From contig NZ_FQZB01000016.1 in assembly GCF_900141845.1 (NCBI RefSeq), positions 1 through 64,000 of the forward strand: 64,000 bases of DNA. Direction: 5' to 3'. How positions within the stretch are numbered: the first letter of the stretch is position 1; every line of letters begins with the position of its first letter. The notes beneath the pieces are model-generated. The model saw only the letters and a program-made list of their open reading frames with translations. It did no database searches and was not told the DNA's origin. Position numbers and translations under genes: made by a program. Shown one piece after another: positions 26,798 through 36,745 of the stretch. This DNA comes from Clostridium cavendishii DSM 21758 (GTDB lineage: Bacteria > Bacillota > Clostridia > Clostridiales > Clostridiaceae).

Positions 26798-27727
26798 ATG
26801 ATTTTATTTGATGGTACTTATAATAATGAAATATTTAAGGAAACTTATATAGCATTAGGTAGCTTTGATGGTCTTCATAAAGGACATTTAACTCTTATAA
26901 ATAAAGCAATTGAATTAAGTAAAGAAAATAATTGTCAAAGTATGGTTTATACATTTAAAAATCATCCATTAAATCTTGTGAATAAAGATATAGCGCCTAA
27001 ACTTATTATGGATAATAAAACTAAGGTAGAAGTTTTAGAAAAGCTAGGTATAGATATTGTTTGCCTTATAGATTTTACAAAAGAATTTATGCAAATAGAG
27101 CCAAAAGATTTTGTGAAAATGCTTCTTGAAAAGTATAATGCAAAGGGATTAGTAGTGGGATTTAATTATAAATTTGGGCATAAAAATAAGGGTGATGTAA
27201 ATTTACTTAAGGAATTAAGTAAACAGCTAGGATTTGAACTATATATTATGAAAGCTTATAAATCAGAAGAGGATATAATAAGTTCAACTAAAATAAGAAA
27301 CTTGATTTCAAATGCTGATATAGGGGAAGCTAACGAGATGTTAGAAAGAAAATTTCTTTTAAGAGGAATTGTAGTACATGGTAAAAAGAATGGAAGAACA
27401 TTAGGGTTTCCAACTGCAAATATAAAAATAGACGAAGATATTATACTTCCAAAACTTGGAGTATATTATACTAATGTAGAATACGATAAAAAAATATACA
27501 AAGGTATAACTTCAGTAGGTTTAAATCCTACGTTTTATGGTAAAACTGTAACAGTGGAAACATATATTTTAGATTTTGATAAATTTATTTATGGGGATGA
27601 ATTGAAAGTGTATTTTATTGAAAGAATAAGAGATAATGAAAAGTATGATTCTTTAACCGCTCTAAAAGAACAGCTTTTTAAAGATAAAGAATTTGCAGAA
27701 ACAAGAAAATTACAAATTTCTTTATAA
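26798..27727 (+). CDS. ribF: bifunctional riboflavin kinase / FAD synthetase
   Basis: A 309-residue RibF. The N-terminal FAD synthetase has ALGSFDGLHKGHLTLI (nucleotidyltransferase HxGH-like motif) and ISSTKIRNLI; the C-terminal riboflavin kinase starts at LRGIVVHGKKNGRTLGFPTANI. It turns riboflavin into FMN and FAD. It follows truB by 12 nt, a common order. Confidence 0.96.
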   Translation: MILFDGTYNNEIFKETYIALGSFDGLHKGHLTLINKAIELSKENNCQSMVYTFKNHPLNLVNKDIAPKLIMDNKTKVEVLEKLGIDIVCLIDFTKEFMQIEPKDFVKMLLEKYNAKGLVVGFNYKFGHKNKGDVNLLKELSKQLGFELYIMKAYKSEEDIISSTKIRNLISNADIGEANEMLERKFLLRGIVVHGKKNGRTLGFPTANIKIDEDIILPKLGVYYTNVEYDKKIYKGITSVGLNPTFYGKTVTVETYILDFDKFIYGDELKVYFIERIRDNEKYDSLTALKEQLFKDKEFAETRKLQISL

Positions 27728-27733
27728 TATTTA

Positions 27734-27762
27734 TTTACAAAAAAAAATACATTTGATATAAT
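27734..27762 (+). promoter_or_regulatory. sigma-A promoter of rpsO
   Basis: TTTACA (27734-27739) and TATAAT (27757-27762) are 17 nt apart, directly after ribF. Confidence 0.65.
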
Positions 27763-27775
27763 AAGCCTTGAAGAA

Positions 27776-27822
27776 CCTAGTCCTAAGATATAAGGGTTGC
27801 CGTCTTTATTCTTGGAATTAGG
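27776..27822 (+). promoter_or_regulatory. stem in the rpsO leader, possible S15 autoregulatory element
   Basis: CCTAGTCCTAAGA (27776-27788) pairs with TCTTGGAATTAGG (27810-27822) over 13 positions with one mismatch and two G-U. It stands 12 nt before the GGAGG of rpsO. S15 leaders commonly fold into an S15-binding structure; the assignment here is inference. Confidence 0.45.
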
Positions 27823-27847
27823 CGATAATTTTTGGAGGTGCACGATA

Positions 27848-28111
27848 ATGGATAAGGCAAAAAAACAAGAAATTATAGTTAAATACGGAAGACACGAAGG
27901 AGACACTGGTTCACCAGAAGTTCAAATCGCGTTATTAACTGAAAGAATCAACTATTTAACTGATCACTTAAGAACTCACAAGAAAGACCATCACTCAAGA
28001 AGAGGTCTTTTAATGATGGTTGGACAAAGAAGAGGTCTTTTAAATTACTTACAAGAACAAGATATCGAAAGATACAGAACTATAATAGCACAATTAGGTT
28101 TAAGAAGATAA
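27848..28111 (+). CDS. rpsO: 30S ribosomal protein S15
   Basis: An 87-residue S15 that binds 16S rRNA early in assembly. GDTGSPEVQIALLTERINYLTDHLRTHKKDHHSRRGLLMMVGQRR is the full family pattern. ATG 27848 follows GGAGG by 9 nt; a longer frame upstream crosses the leader. Codon use is of the highly expressed type. Confidence 0.98.
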   Translation: MDKAKKQEIIVKYGRHEGDTGSPEVQIALLTERINYLTDHLRTHKKDHHSRRGLLMMVGQRRGLLNYLQEQDIERYRTIIAQLGLRR

Positions 28112-28113
28112 TT

Positions 28114-28146
28114 AATAGAGCGGGTTTTACCGCTCTATTATTTTAA
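28114..28146 (+). terminator. rpsO terminator
   Basis: AATAGAGCGG (28114-28123) and CCGCTCTATT (28130-28139) form a 10-bp stem; the tail is only ATTTTA, so read-through to pnp is likely. Confidence 0.7.
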
Positions 28147-28199
28147 AAATATTAAATTTGCTAAAATTTAGTTTTTTGATACCGAAAGGAGGTATTTAA

Positions 28200-30326
28200 A
28201 TGAATAAAGTTCATGAAACAGTTATTGCCGGAAGAACTCTTAAAGTTGAATTCGGTAAAATAGGTATGTTATCAGATGCGGCAACATTAATGAGCTATGG
28301 TGACACAGTAATATTAACTAATGCAAATATATCAGAATCACCAAGGGATGGTATAGACTTTTTTCCTTTAAGTGTTGAATATGAGGAAAGACTTTATGCT
28401 GTAGGTAAGATACCAGGAGGTTTTATAAAAAGAGAAGGAAGACCTTCAGAAAAAGCTATCTTAAATGGTAGAGCGGTAGATAGAACCATAAGACCGTTAT
28501 TTAAAAAAGGGCTTAGAAATGATGTTCAAGTAGTTTGTACAGTTGTTTCTGTAGAAAATGATAATCTACCTGAAATTTTAGCTGTAAATGCAGCTTCAAC
28601 AGCATTATGTCTGTCAAGTATACCATACACAACGCCAGTAGCAGCTGTTCAAGTAGCGCTTATAGACAATAAATTTGTTGTAAATCCAGTGGCTAAAGAA
28701 AGAGAAGTTAGTGAACTTTTCTTAACAGTTTGTGCAACTAGAGAAAAAGTTGTTATGATAGAAGCAGGTGGAAATGAAATTCCAGAAGAGCAAATGATAT
28801 CAGCTATAGATTTTGGTTTTGATGAATGTCAAAAGATAATAGATTTTCAAGAAGAAGCTATGAAGCTTATGGGAAAAGAAAAGAAAGAAGTTGAACTTTT
28901 CCATGTTGATGAAACATTAGAAAAAGAAATAAATGATTTTGCTTATGATATGATAAAAACTGCAATGTATATAAAAGAAAAAGATGAAAGAAATGCAGCT
29001 ATGGATGAAGTAAAGCTAAAAATAGCTGAACAATTTGCAGAGAAATATGAAGAAAATAAGAGTGATATAGGTGAAATAATATATGGAATACAAAAAGAAG
29101 TTGTAAGATATATGTTATTAAAAGATAAGAGAAGACCAGATGGAAGAAAATTTGATGAGGTAAGACCTATATCTTGTGAAGTTTCATTACTTCCAAGGAC
29201 TCATGGAACAGGACTTTTCACTAGAGGACTTACTCAAGTTATGACAGTTGCAACATTAGGTGCAGTTGGAGATATACAAATTCTTGATGGTATAAGTGAA
29301 GAAGAATCTAAAAGGTATATGCATCATTATAATTTCCCAGCTTATAGCGTAGGAGAAGTTAGACCGCTAAGAGGTCCAGGTAGAAGAGAAATAGGTCATG
29401 GAGCTTTAGCTGAAAGAGCGTTAGAACCATTAATACCTTCAGAAGATGAATTCCCATATACTATAAGACTTGTATCAGAAGTTTTAAGTTCGAACGGTTC
29501 AACTTCGCAAGCATCTGTTTGTGGTAGTACATTAGCACTTTTAGATGCAGGGGTTCCACTAAAAAGACCGGCAGCAGGTATTGCTATGGGACTTATAACA
29601 TCAGAAGACCTAACTGAAGAAGAAGTTTTAACTGATATTCAAGGAATAGAAGATTTCTTTGGAGATATGGACTTTAAGGTAGCTGGAACAGTAGAAGGTA
29701 TAACTTCAATTCAAGTTGATACTAAGCTTACTGGTTTATCAAAAAATGTTATAAGAAATGCTATAATTGATGCAAGAAAAGCAAGACTTATGATTTTAGA
29801 TAAGATACATGAATGCATTCCGGGACCAAGAGAAGAAGTTTCAGAATATGCTCCAAAAACATCAACACTTCAAATTGATCCAGAAAAAATAAGAGATGTA
29901 ATAGGTGCTGGTGGTAAGGTTATAAATAAAATAATTGCAGACACTGGTGTTAAGATTGACATAAAAGAAGATGGTAAAGTATTTGTTTCATCATCTGATT
30001 CAAAAGGTGTTAAGGATGCAATTAAAATAATAGAAGGTTTAACAAAGGAAGTTAAAGCGGGAGAAATATACCTAGGAAAAGTAACTAAAATAGCTACGTT
30101 TGGTGCTTTTGTTGAAATATTACCAAGCAAAGAAGGTTTAGTTCATATTTCTAAACTTGATGCAAATAGGGTTAATAAGGTTGAAGATATAGTATCTGTT
30201 GGAGATGAGATATTAGTTAAAGTAACCGAAATAGACTCTCAAGGTAGAATAAATCTTTCAAGAAAAGATGCTATAAAAGATTCAGAAGAAAACAAAGACG
30301 AATCTAACAAAGAAGAAGCTAAATAG
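28200..30326 (+). CDS. pnp: polyribonucleotide nucleotidyltransferase (PNPase)
   Basis: A 708-residue 3'-5' phosphorolytic exoribonuclease. Two RNase PH domains (first: RTLKVEFGKIGMLSDAATL; second: RRPDGRKFDEVRPISCEV with GSTSQASVCGSTLALLDAG), then a KH domain (KIRDVIGAGGKVINKIIADTG) and S1 domain (YLGKVTKIATFGAFVEILP). AAAGGAGG precedes the start. It follows rpsO as in most bacteria. Confidence 0.97.
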   Translation: MNKVHETVIAGRTLKVEFGKIGMLSDAATLMSYGDTVILTNANISESPRDGIDFFPLSVEYEERLYAVGKIPGGFIKREGRPSEKAILNGRAVDRTIRPLFKKGLRNDVQVVCTVVSVENDNLPEILAVNAASTALCLSSIPYTTPVAAVQVALIDNKFVVNPVAKEREVSELFLTVCATREKVVMIEAGGNEIPEEQMISAIDFGFDECQKIIDFQEEAMKLMGKEKKEVELFHVDETLEKEINDFAYDMIKTAMYIKEKDERNAAMDEVKLKIAEQFAEKYEENKSDIGEIIYGIQKEVVRYMLLKDKRRPDGRKFDEVRPISCEVSLLPRTHGTGLFTRGLTQVMTVATLGAVGDIQILDGISEEESKRYMHHYNFPAYSVGEVRPLRGPGRREIGHGALAERALEPLIPSEDEFPYTIRLVSEVLSSNGSTSQASVCGSTLALLDAGVPLKRPAAGIAMGLITSEDLTEEEVLTDIQGIEDFFGDMDFKVAGTVEGITSIQVDTKLTGLSKNVIRNAIIDARKARLMILDKIHECIPGPREEVSEYAPKTSTLQIDPEKIRDVIGAGGKVINKIIADTGVKIDIKEDGKVFVSSSDSKGVKDAIKIIEGLTKEVKAGEIYLGKVTKIATFGAFVEILPSKEGLVHISKLDANRVNKVEDIVSVGDEILVKVTEIDSQGRINLSRKDAIKDSEENKDESNKEEAK

Positions 30327-30381
30327 GATAGAAGGGCAAATTAACTTGCCTTTTTATTTTTTTATCTAAAAGGAGGTTTAA

Positions 30382-31638
30382 ATGTATAATTTATATACCC
30401 TTAAAAATGGATTAAGAATTGTTACTGAGTATATAGAACATGTGAATTCTATAAGTGTAGGACTTTTTGTGGAAAATGGTTCTAGAAATGAAACTGAAGT
30501 TGAAAACGGTATATCTCATTTTATAGAACATATGCTTTTTAAAGGAACTAAGAATAGATCTGCTAAGAAATTAGTAGAAGAAATAGAGAATGTAGGTGGG
30601 CAATTAAATGCTTATACAAGTAAAGAATCTACATGCTATTATGTTAAATCTTTAGATACTCATATAGATCTTTGTTTAGATATAATTTCGGATATGTTAT
30701 TTAATAGTGTTTTTAATGAGGAAGAAATAGAAAAAGAGAAAAGAGTAGTAAATGAAGAAATAAATATGAGTGAAGATACACCAGAAGAAGTTTTGACAGA
30801 TCTTCATGCAAAGGCGGTTTTTGGAGAAGATTCTTTAGCATATCCTATATTAGGTTATGAAGAAAATATTAATTCCTTTAGTAGAAAAGACATAATAGAT
30901 TATTTAAGTAGATACTATACTCCTACTAATTCTGTTATATCAATTTGTGGTAAGTTTAATCAAAAAGATATAGAAGCCTTAGTAGATAAATATTTTGGTG
31001 TATGGGAAAATAAAAATAATGTACATATTAAATATTCAATTCCTAGACAAGAGAAATTTTATCTAGGTGAAGATAAAAAGATAGAACAGTTACATGTAAA
31101 TCTAGGACTTAAAGGTACAGCGTTAGGTGATGATAGAGGATATTCTTTGATACTTTTAAACAACATATTAGGTGGAGGAGCTTCTTCTATATTATTTCAA
31201 AAATTAAGAGAAGATTTGGGTGCATGCTATTCAGTATATTCATATTTATTAGCTTATAAAAATATAGGAGTTTTAAATATATATGCAGGGCTTGGACCTA
31301 GTTATGCTAAAGTTGCATTAGAAGAAACAAGAGATATACTTTCAAAATTTTCAATAAATGATATAAACCATGAAAGCTTATTAATAAATAAAGAAAAAAT
31401 CAAAGCAAGTTATATATTAGGGTTAGAAAGTACTAGTAGTCGTATGTTTAGTAATGGTAAGTCTATGTTGTTTTTAAATAAAATAAGTACTCCAGATAAA
31501 ATAATAGAAAAGATAGATAATATAGATTTAGAGAGTATCGAAGAAGTATATTTAGATTGTATAAAGCCTGGCGTAATGAATGGAGCTTTTGTAGGGCATA
31601 ATGTAAATGTAGAGGAGCTTAAAAACTTAATAAAATAA
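30382..31638 (+). CDS. M16 family zinc peptidase
   Basis: A 418-residue insulinase/processing-peptidase-like protein (YmxG/MlpA type). The zinc motif HFIEH is in GISHFIEHMLFKGT, with the third ligand in the EEINMSEDTPEE region. The second half has GGGASSILFQKLREDLGACYSVYS. AAGGAGG precedes the start. Next to pnp and ylmC as in Clostridium and Bacillus; the substrate is unknown. Confidence 0.92.
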   Translation: MYNLYTLKNGLRIVTEYIEHVNSISVGLFVENGSRNETEVENGISHFIEHMLFKGTKNRSAKKLVEEIENVGGQLNAYTSKESTCYYVKSLDTHIDLCLDIISDMLFNSVFNEEEIEKEKRVVNEEINMSEDTPEEVLTDLHAKAVFGEDSLAYPILGYEENINSFSRKDIIDYLSRYYTPTNSVISICGKFNQKDIEALVDKYFGVWENKNNVHIKYSIPRQEKFYLGEDKKIEQLHVNLGLKGTALGDDRGYSLILLNNILGGGASSILFQKLREDLGACYSVYSYLLAYKNIGVLNIYAGLGPSYAKVALEETRDILSKFSINDINHESLLINKEKIKASYILGLESTSSRMFSNGKSMLFLNKISTPDKIIEKIDNIDLESIEEVYLDCIKPGVMNGAFVGHNVNVEELKNLIK

Positions 31639-31694
31639 ATATCATAAATCCCACATCTTTATCATAACTTAAATGGTAAAGGAGGGATTTTTTT

Positions 31695-31973
31695 ATGAGT
31701 AATAATATAAAAATGTTGAGTGAAATGGAGAGATATGAGATAATAAATGTTAATGATGGTGAAAAATATAATGCACTATCAAATAATGATATAGTTTTTG
31801 ATGAAGAAGGGAATTTAAAACTTTTAGTTATTCATATGCAATCAAGCAAATTTAGTTTTTTTGATAAAGGTAGTGAATTCTTAGAAATTCCTTGGGAGTA
31901 TGTAAAAAAAATAGGTTCGAAAACTATTATATTAGATGTAGAAGAAGATATGATTAAACGAAGTAAACTTTAG
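31695..31973 (+). CDS. ylmC: YlmC/YmxH family sporulation-associated protein (PRC-barrel)
   Basis: A 92-residue small PRC-barrel-like protein. MLSEMERYEIINVNDGEKY and the WEYVKKIGSKTIILDVEED ending are the YlmC/YmxH signature. Homologues belong to sporulation-induced gene sets. AGGAGG lies upstream, inside a possible stem where AAATCCC (about 31646) could pair with GGGATTT (31685-31691) and hide it. Confidence 0.85.
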   Translation: MSNNIKMLSEMERYEIINVNDGEKYNALSNNDIVFDEEGNLKLLVIHMQSSKFSFFDKGSEFLEIPWEYVKKIGSKTIILDVEEDMIKRSKL

Positions 31974-31996
31974 GTGAAGTCAAGAGGAGTGGTATT

Positions 31997-33193
31997 TTGG
32001 ATATTATTATACAAAAGTTTGGAGGAACATCAGTATCTAGTAAAGAAAGAAGAAGTATGGCTATAAATAAAATTAAAAAGGCTATAGATGATGGATTTGC
32101 TCCTGTAGTTGTAGTATCTGCAATGGGAAGAAAGGGTGAACCATATGCAACAGACACATTACTTTCCCTTTTAGATGAAGATTTTAAAAATGAAAATAAA
32201 TTAGCTTCTGATCTTATAGTTTGTTGTGGAGAAATTATAAGTAGTGTAGTTATGTGTAATGAACTTAAGAATAGAGGCATAGAAGCAGTTCCTTTAACTG
32301 GAGGACAAGCTGGTATATTAACAGATAGTTCTTATACTAGCGCTTCGCTTATACACACGAATCCTAAAAATATAAAGGAAATATTAAATGAGGGAAAAGT
32401 ACCTGTTGTTACTGGGTTCCAAGGAGTAGATTCTAATGGATTTCTTACTACATTAGGTAGAGGAGGTAGTGATACATCTGCTTCAATACTTGGAGTATCA
32501 CTTAATGCTAAAGAAATACAAATATATACAGATGTAGATGGTATGATGACAGCAGATCCTAGAATAGTAGAGAAAGCAGAGGTTATAGATAAGATAAGTT
32601 ATAATGAAGTATTTCAATTAGCTGATCAAGGTGCTAAGGTTATACATCCTAAGGCAGTAGAAATGGCTATGAAAGGCAATATACCACTAGTAATAAAGAA
32701 CACTATGTCAGATGCTGTTGGTACTGTTATAGATGTTATGGGAAATACAGAATCCAAAAATTATATAGTAGGTATAACTTATCAGGATAATAGGCTTCAA
32801 GTTACTATAAATAAGTCTTCTAATGGAAATAATGAAGGGTATAAACATATATTAGATACCTTGGCTAATAATAACATAAGTTTAGATCTTATAAATATTT
32901 TTCCAAATGAAAAAATATTTACAGTTGATGCGGTGGATAGGGAATTATTAATAAGTACATTGAAAAATGAAGGTCTTAATTTTGAAATAAGAGAAAAATT
33001 AAGTAAAATAGCTGTTGTAGGTTCAAAAATGAAAGGAATACCTGGAGTTATGGCTAAGATATTAAATGCTTTGGATAAAGAAAATATTGAGGTTTTACAA
33101 ACAGCAGACTCACATATGACTATTTGGTGTTTAATAGAAGATGATAAAGTAGCAAAAGCTATTAATTCAATTCATAAAGTTTTTTTAGAATAG
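31997..33193 (+). CDS. aspartate kinase
   Basis: A 398-residue aspartokinase, first step to lysine, threonine and dipicolinate. MDIIIQKFGGTSVSS is the kinase start, GRGGSDTSASILG and YTDVDGMMTADPRIV the active-site loops, and two ACT domains (AVVGSKMKGIPGVMAKIL) the regulatory end. It starts with TTG, with GAGGAG 7 nt upstream. A dapG- or lysC-like role; which end product inhibits it cannot be told. Confidence 0.93.
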   Translation: MDIIIQKFGGTSVSSKERRSMAINKIKKAIDDGFAPVVVVSAMGRKGEPYATDTLLSLLDEDFKNENKLASDLIVCCGEIISSVVMCNELKNRGIEAVPLTGGQAGILTDSSYTSASLIHTNPKNIKEILNEGKVPVVTGFQGVDSNGFLTTLGRGGSDTSASILGVSLNAKEIQIYTDVDGMMTADPRIVEKAEVIDKISYNEVFQLADQGAKVIHPKAVEMAMKGNIPLVIKNTMSDAVGTVIDVMGNTESKNYIVGITYQDNRLQVTINKSSNGNNEGYKHILDTLANNNISLDLINIFPNEKIFTVDAVDRELLISTLKNEGLNFEIREKLSKIAVVGSKMKGIPGVMAKILNALDKENIEVLQTADSHMTIWCLIEDDKVAKAINSIHKVFLE

Positions 33194-33254
33194 TATATCT
33201 AGAATAATAATAAACCTTTATGTACAAAATATCTTTTGTATAGGAGGTTTTTAT

Positions 33255-33956
33255 ATGGAAAATGAAAATAAAGAAATTAATGAGAAACCTAAGGATGAGA
33301 AGATTGAAGCGATAAAAGAACTTGGAAATACTTCTGAAGTAGAACCAGATAAAAAAATACAAATTCTTACTATTATAGGTCAGATAGAAGGGCATGGAGT
33401 GCTTCCACCCCAAACTAAATCTACTAAATATGAACATGTAATACCGCAGCTTATAGAAATGGAGCAAAATAAAAATGTTAAAGGTATTTTACTTATATTA
33501 AATACTGTAGGTGGTGATGTAGAGGCTGGTCTTGCCATGGCTGAGATGATAAGAAGTCTTAGTAAAAAAACTGTTTCACTTGTCATTGGAGGAGGCCATT
33601 CTATAGGAGTACCACTTACAACAGCTGCTGATTATTCTTTTATATCGCCTTCAGCTACTATGATAATACATCCTATTCGAATGAATGGACTTATAATTGG
33701 TGTGCCTCAAACTTTTAAATATTTTACTAAAATGCAAGAAAGAATAAATAATTTTATAGTTAGAACTTCCCGTATAAGTAATGAAGAATTAACAAGGCTA
33801 ATGTTACGAACAGATGAACTTTTAAATGATATGGGAACCATACTTATAGGTGAAGAGGCTGTTAGATGTGGACTTATTGATGAAGTTGGTGGAGTTAAAG
33901 AGGCTTTAGCAAAGCTAAATTCAATGATAGAAAGTGATGAAGAATTAGAGCCATAG
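33255..33956 (+). CDS. tepA: ClpP-like peptidase TepA/YlqE
   Basis: A 233-residue ClpP-fold protein. The acidic leader of about 40 residues precedes the core; GGGHSIGVPLTTAADYSFISPSATMIIHPIRMNG supplies the Ser and His, TVGGDVEAG the oxyanion loop. Family members act as translocation-enhancing or signal-peptide peptidases. It lies before ftsK as in other Clostridia. Confidence 0.88.
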   Translation: MENENKEINEKPKDEKIEAIKELGNTSEVEPDKKIQILTIIGQIEGHGVLPPQTKSTKYEHVIPQLIEMEQNKNVKGILLILNTVGGDVEAGLAMAEMIRSLSKKTVSLVIGGGHSIGVPLTTAADYSFISPSATMIIHPIRMNGLIIGVPQTFKYFTKMQERINNFIVRTSRISNEELTRLMLRTDELLNDMGTILIGEEAVRCGLIDEVGGVKEALAKLNSMIESDEELEP

Positions 33957-33978
33957 GAAGTATCCTATGGTCTCTTTA
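33947..33978 (+). terminator. tepA terminator overlapping the stop codon
   Basis: CCATAGGA (33951-33958) pairs with TCCTATGG (33963-33970), extended by flanking GAG/CTC, then CTTTATTT. The TAG stop is in the left arm. Confidence 0.7.
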
Positions 33979-34152
33979 TTTAAACTGGGAGTATTTTTAA
34001 TGGACAGGCTAATTTTTATAATCATTTTTATGGAAAAATTATATTAATTAAAGTAAAGATTTGTTAAAAAATAATTGCTAGTGACTATATCTCAAAGAAG
34101 TAATTTTAATTAATCAAAGAAAAAATTTAAATACGAAGTACATAATATTGTA

Positions 34153-34313
34153 TAAAACAAATTAAAATTTGTTTTAAAAAGAAACTCCTATCCGCTATCG
34201 TTCATAGGAGTAAGTTCCATTAACTAAATCGAAGATTTATTTTTAGAAGGACACTCCTGTTCGTTATTACTCACATGAGTAAGTTCGAATAACCAAATTA
34301 AAATTTGGATTCT
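34153..34313. repeat. tandem imperfect palindromic units (interspersed-repeat-like)
   Basis: Within the 410-nt spacer before ftsK, two related units follow each other. Unit one has ACTCCTATCCGCTATCGTTC, ATAGGAGTAAGTTCC and ATTAACTAAATCGAAGATTT; unit two has ACTCCTGTTCGTTATTACTC, ATGAGTAAGTTCG and AATAACCAAATTAAAATTT. Each can fold (ACTCCTAT with ATAGGAGT). An outer AAATTAAAATTTG is present at both ends. It looks like a non-coding interspersed repeat of Clostridium. No gene is seen in the spacer. Confidence 0.6.
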
Positions 34314-34366
34314 CACTTAAAGGATATTTGATAGTTGTGTAGAACAATATAAAAGAGGTGAAAAAA

Positions 34367-36673
34367 ATGGCAAAAACTAGAAAAAGAGTCAAGAGAAAAG
34401 CAAGAAAGCAAAAAGATTATAATACAGATATAAGAGGAATAATTATTATAGCTGTATCATTGATAATATCACTTGGAATTTATACAGATTCGGTTGGTTA
34501 TTTAAGTTATTTATCAAAGAAAATATTTATATCATTATTTGGAATAGGAGCATACATAATACCTATATATATTATATATTTAGCTATTAGTTATATTGTT
34601 AATAAGGGCACAGTTCCTATAAATAAAGTATTAGTTGGAGTAACACTTCTTATTATAAACACTTTATTATTTATTCAAGCATTAAATATAGAAGAATATT
34701 ATGATAGTTCAAGTTTTTCTAATTCAATAAATTTAATAATAGGTTCCAAATCCATTTTTCATGCTGGAATTATAGGATTTTCAATAGCTTTACCTATTTA
34801 TAAGTTAATAGGATCTACTGGATCATATATTTTATATATAGCTATGTATTTTATATCCTCAATTATACTTTTCAATTTTACATTGGAGGATTTTAGACTA
34901 AGGCTAAAAGGATTAAAGCCTACAATGAAGGACAAAGGTGATACTGAAAAAGTTAAAGTTGGAGATGAATATTTAACTCTTAAGGAAGCTACAGAAAATG
35001 AAAATGAACATAAGAGTTTTATAGGAGATATAGATGACAAAATAAAAATATTGGATTTCATGAAAAATAGTGCTGTTACAGAAGAAATAGCTACAGATAA
35101 ACACTTAGAGAATATGAAAATAATTACAAGTGAAGATAATAAACCTCATACTAAAGAAAAGAAAGGATTAGATAATGAGGTTAAGGAGACTGTGAGTAAA
35201 GAAATAGAGGAAGTATTAAGTGGAAAAGGAGAAAGTATACAATATATTCATCCTAATATAGACCTATTAAATTTAAATCAAGGTTCAAAAATGAATAAAG
35301 AAGATAAAAAAGATTTAATTGCAAATGCTAGTAAATTAGAAGAAACATTAGGTAGTTTTGGTGTGGATGCAAAGGTAGTTCAAGTTACTAAAGGCCCTTC
35401 TGTAACTAGATTTGAGCTTCAACCAAGTCCAGGAGTTAAGGTAAGCAAAATAGTTAACCTTTCAGATGATATAGCTTTAGGACTTGCTGCTAGTGGTGTT
35501 AGAATAGAAGCACCAATACCAGGTAAAGCAGCAGTTGGAATTGAAGTTCCGAATAAGGAACAAACACCTGTATTTTTAAGAGAAGTTTTAGATTCAGATG
35601 AGTTCAAAAATAAGAATGGAAATGTAAGTTTTGCTTTAGGGAAAGATATAGCAGGTAAATGTGTTGCTACAGATTTAAGTAAGATGCCACATTTATTAAT
35701 AGCTGGTGCTACTGGTTCAGGAAAGAGTGTTTGTATAAATGCTTTAATAATAAGCATTTTATATAAATATTCACCAGAGGATGTAAAACTTTTAATGGTT
35801 GATCCTAAAGTTGTTGAACTTAATGTTTACAATGGAATACCTCATTTATTGATCCCTGTTGTTACAGATCCTAAGAAAGCGGCAGCAGCACTAAATTGGG
35901 CTGTAAATGAAATGACTAGAAGATATAAGTTATTTGCTGATAATGGGGTTAGAAATGTAGAATCTTATAATGCTTTGTATCTTAAGGGTATTGTAAATGA
36001 GAAACTTCCTTTTATAGTTATAATAGTTGATGAACTTGCAGATCTTATGATGGTGTGTCCAAATGATGTAGAAGATTATATAGCTAGACTTGCTCAAATG
36101 GCAAGAGCAGCAGGAATGCATTTAGTTATAGCCACACAAAGACCATCAGTAGATGTAATAACTGGAGTAATTAAAGCAAATATACCATCTAGAATATCAT
36201 TTGCAGTATCAAGTCAGATAGATTCAAGAACAATATTAGATTCTTCAGGAGCAGAAAAGTTGCTTGGAAGAGGTGATATGTTATTTTATCCTGTTGGTGA
36301 AGCGAAACCTGTCAGAATACAAGGAGCATTTATTTCGGAAGAAGAAGTAGAACATGTAGTAAACTTTATAAAAGATGGTGACAAAACACAAGTGAATGAA
36401 TATGAAAACGAAATATTAGAGCATATAAATAGTGAAGTTAAAACTACAGCGCAAGGCCAAGATGTAGATGAACTTTTAGATGAAGCTATAAAAATAGTAG
36501 TAGAAAGTGGACAGGCATCTACATCATATCTTCAGAGGAGGCTTAGGATTGGATTTAATAGAGCTGCTAGAATAATGGACCAATTAGAGGAAAACAACAT
36601 AATTTCTCCAAGAGATGGCTCGAAACCTAGACAGGTGCTTGTATCAAGAGAAGATATGGAAAATATGGATTAA
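34367..36673 (+). CDS. ftsK: DNA translocase FtsK/SpoIIIE
   Basis: A 768-residue septal DNA pump. Four N-terminal membrane helices (about residues 20-170), an acidic linker, then the motor with GATGSGKSVCINALI (Walker A) and PFIVIIVDELADLMMV (Walker B), and a C-terminal winged-helix gamma domain (STSYLQRRLRIGFNRAARIMDQLE) that reads orientation sequences. ATG 34367 is used: AGAGGTG lies 6 nt upstream. Needed for chromosome segregation at division or into the forespore. Confidence 0.95.
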   Translation: MAKTRKRVKRKARKQKDYNTDIRGIIIIAVSLIISLGIYTDSVGYLSYLSKKIFISLFGIGAYIIPIYIIYLAISYIVNKGTVPINKVLVGVTLLIINTLLFIQALNIEEYYDSSSFSNSINLIIGSKSIFHAGIIGFSIALPIYKLIGSTGSYILYIAMYFISSIILFNFTLEDFRLRLKGLKPTMKDKGDTEKVKVGDEYLTLKEATENENEHKSFIGDIDDKIKILDFMKNSAVTEEIATDKHLENMKIITSEDNKPHTKEKKGLDNEVKETVSKEIEEVLSGKGESIQYIHPNIDLLNLNQGSKMNKEDKKDLIANASKLEETLGSFGVDAKVVQVTKGPSVTRFELQPSPGVKVSKIVNLSDDIALGLAASGVRIEAPIPGKAAVGIEVPNKEQTPVFLREVLDSDEFKNKNGNVSFALGKDIAGKCVATDLSKMPHLLIAGATGSGKSVCINALIISILYKYSPEDVKLLMVDPKVVELNVYNGIPHLLIPVVTDPKKAAAALNWAVNEMTRRYKLFADNGVRNVESYNALYLKGIVNEKLPFIVIIVDELADLMMVCPNDVEDYIARLAQMARAAGMHLVIATQRPSVDVITGVIKANIPSRISFAVSSQIDSRTILDSSGAEKLLGRGDMLFYPVGEAKPVRIQGAFISEEEVEHVVNFIKDGDKTQVNEYENEILEHINSEVKTTAQGQDVDELLDEAIKIVVESGQASTSYLQRRLRIGFNRAARIMDQLEENNIISPRDGSKPRQVLVSREDMENMD

Positions 36674-36745
36674 AAAAGTCTTGTGTTAATTTGAAAACAG
36701 TTTTACAATTAAGTATATAGTTAACAACATAGGAGGAATACATTA

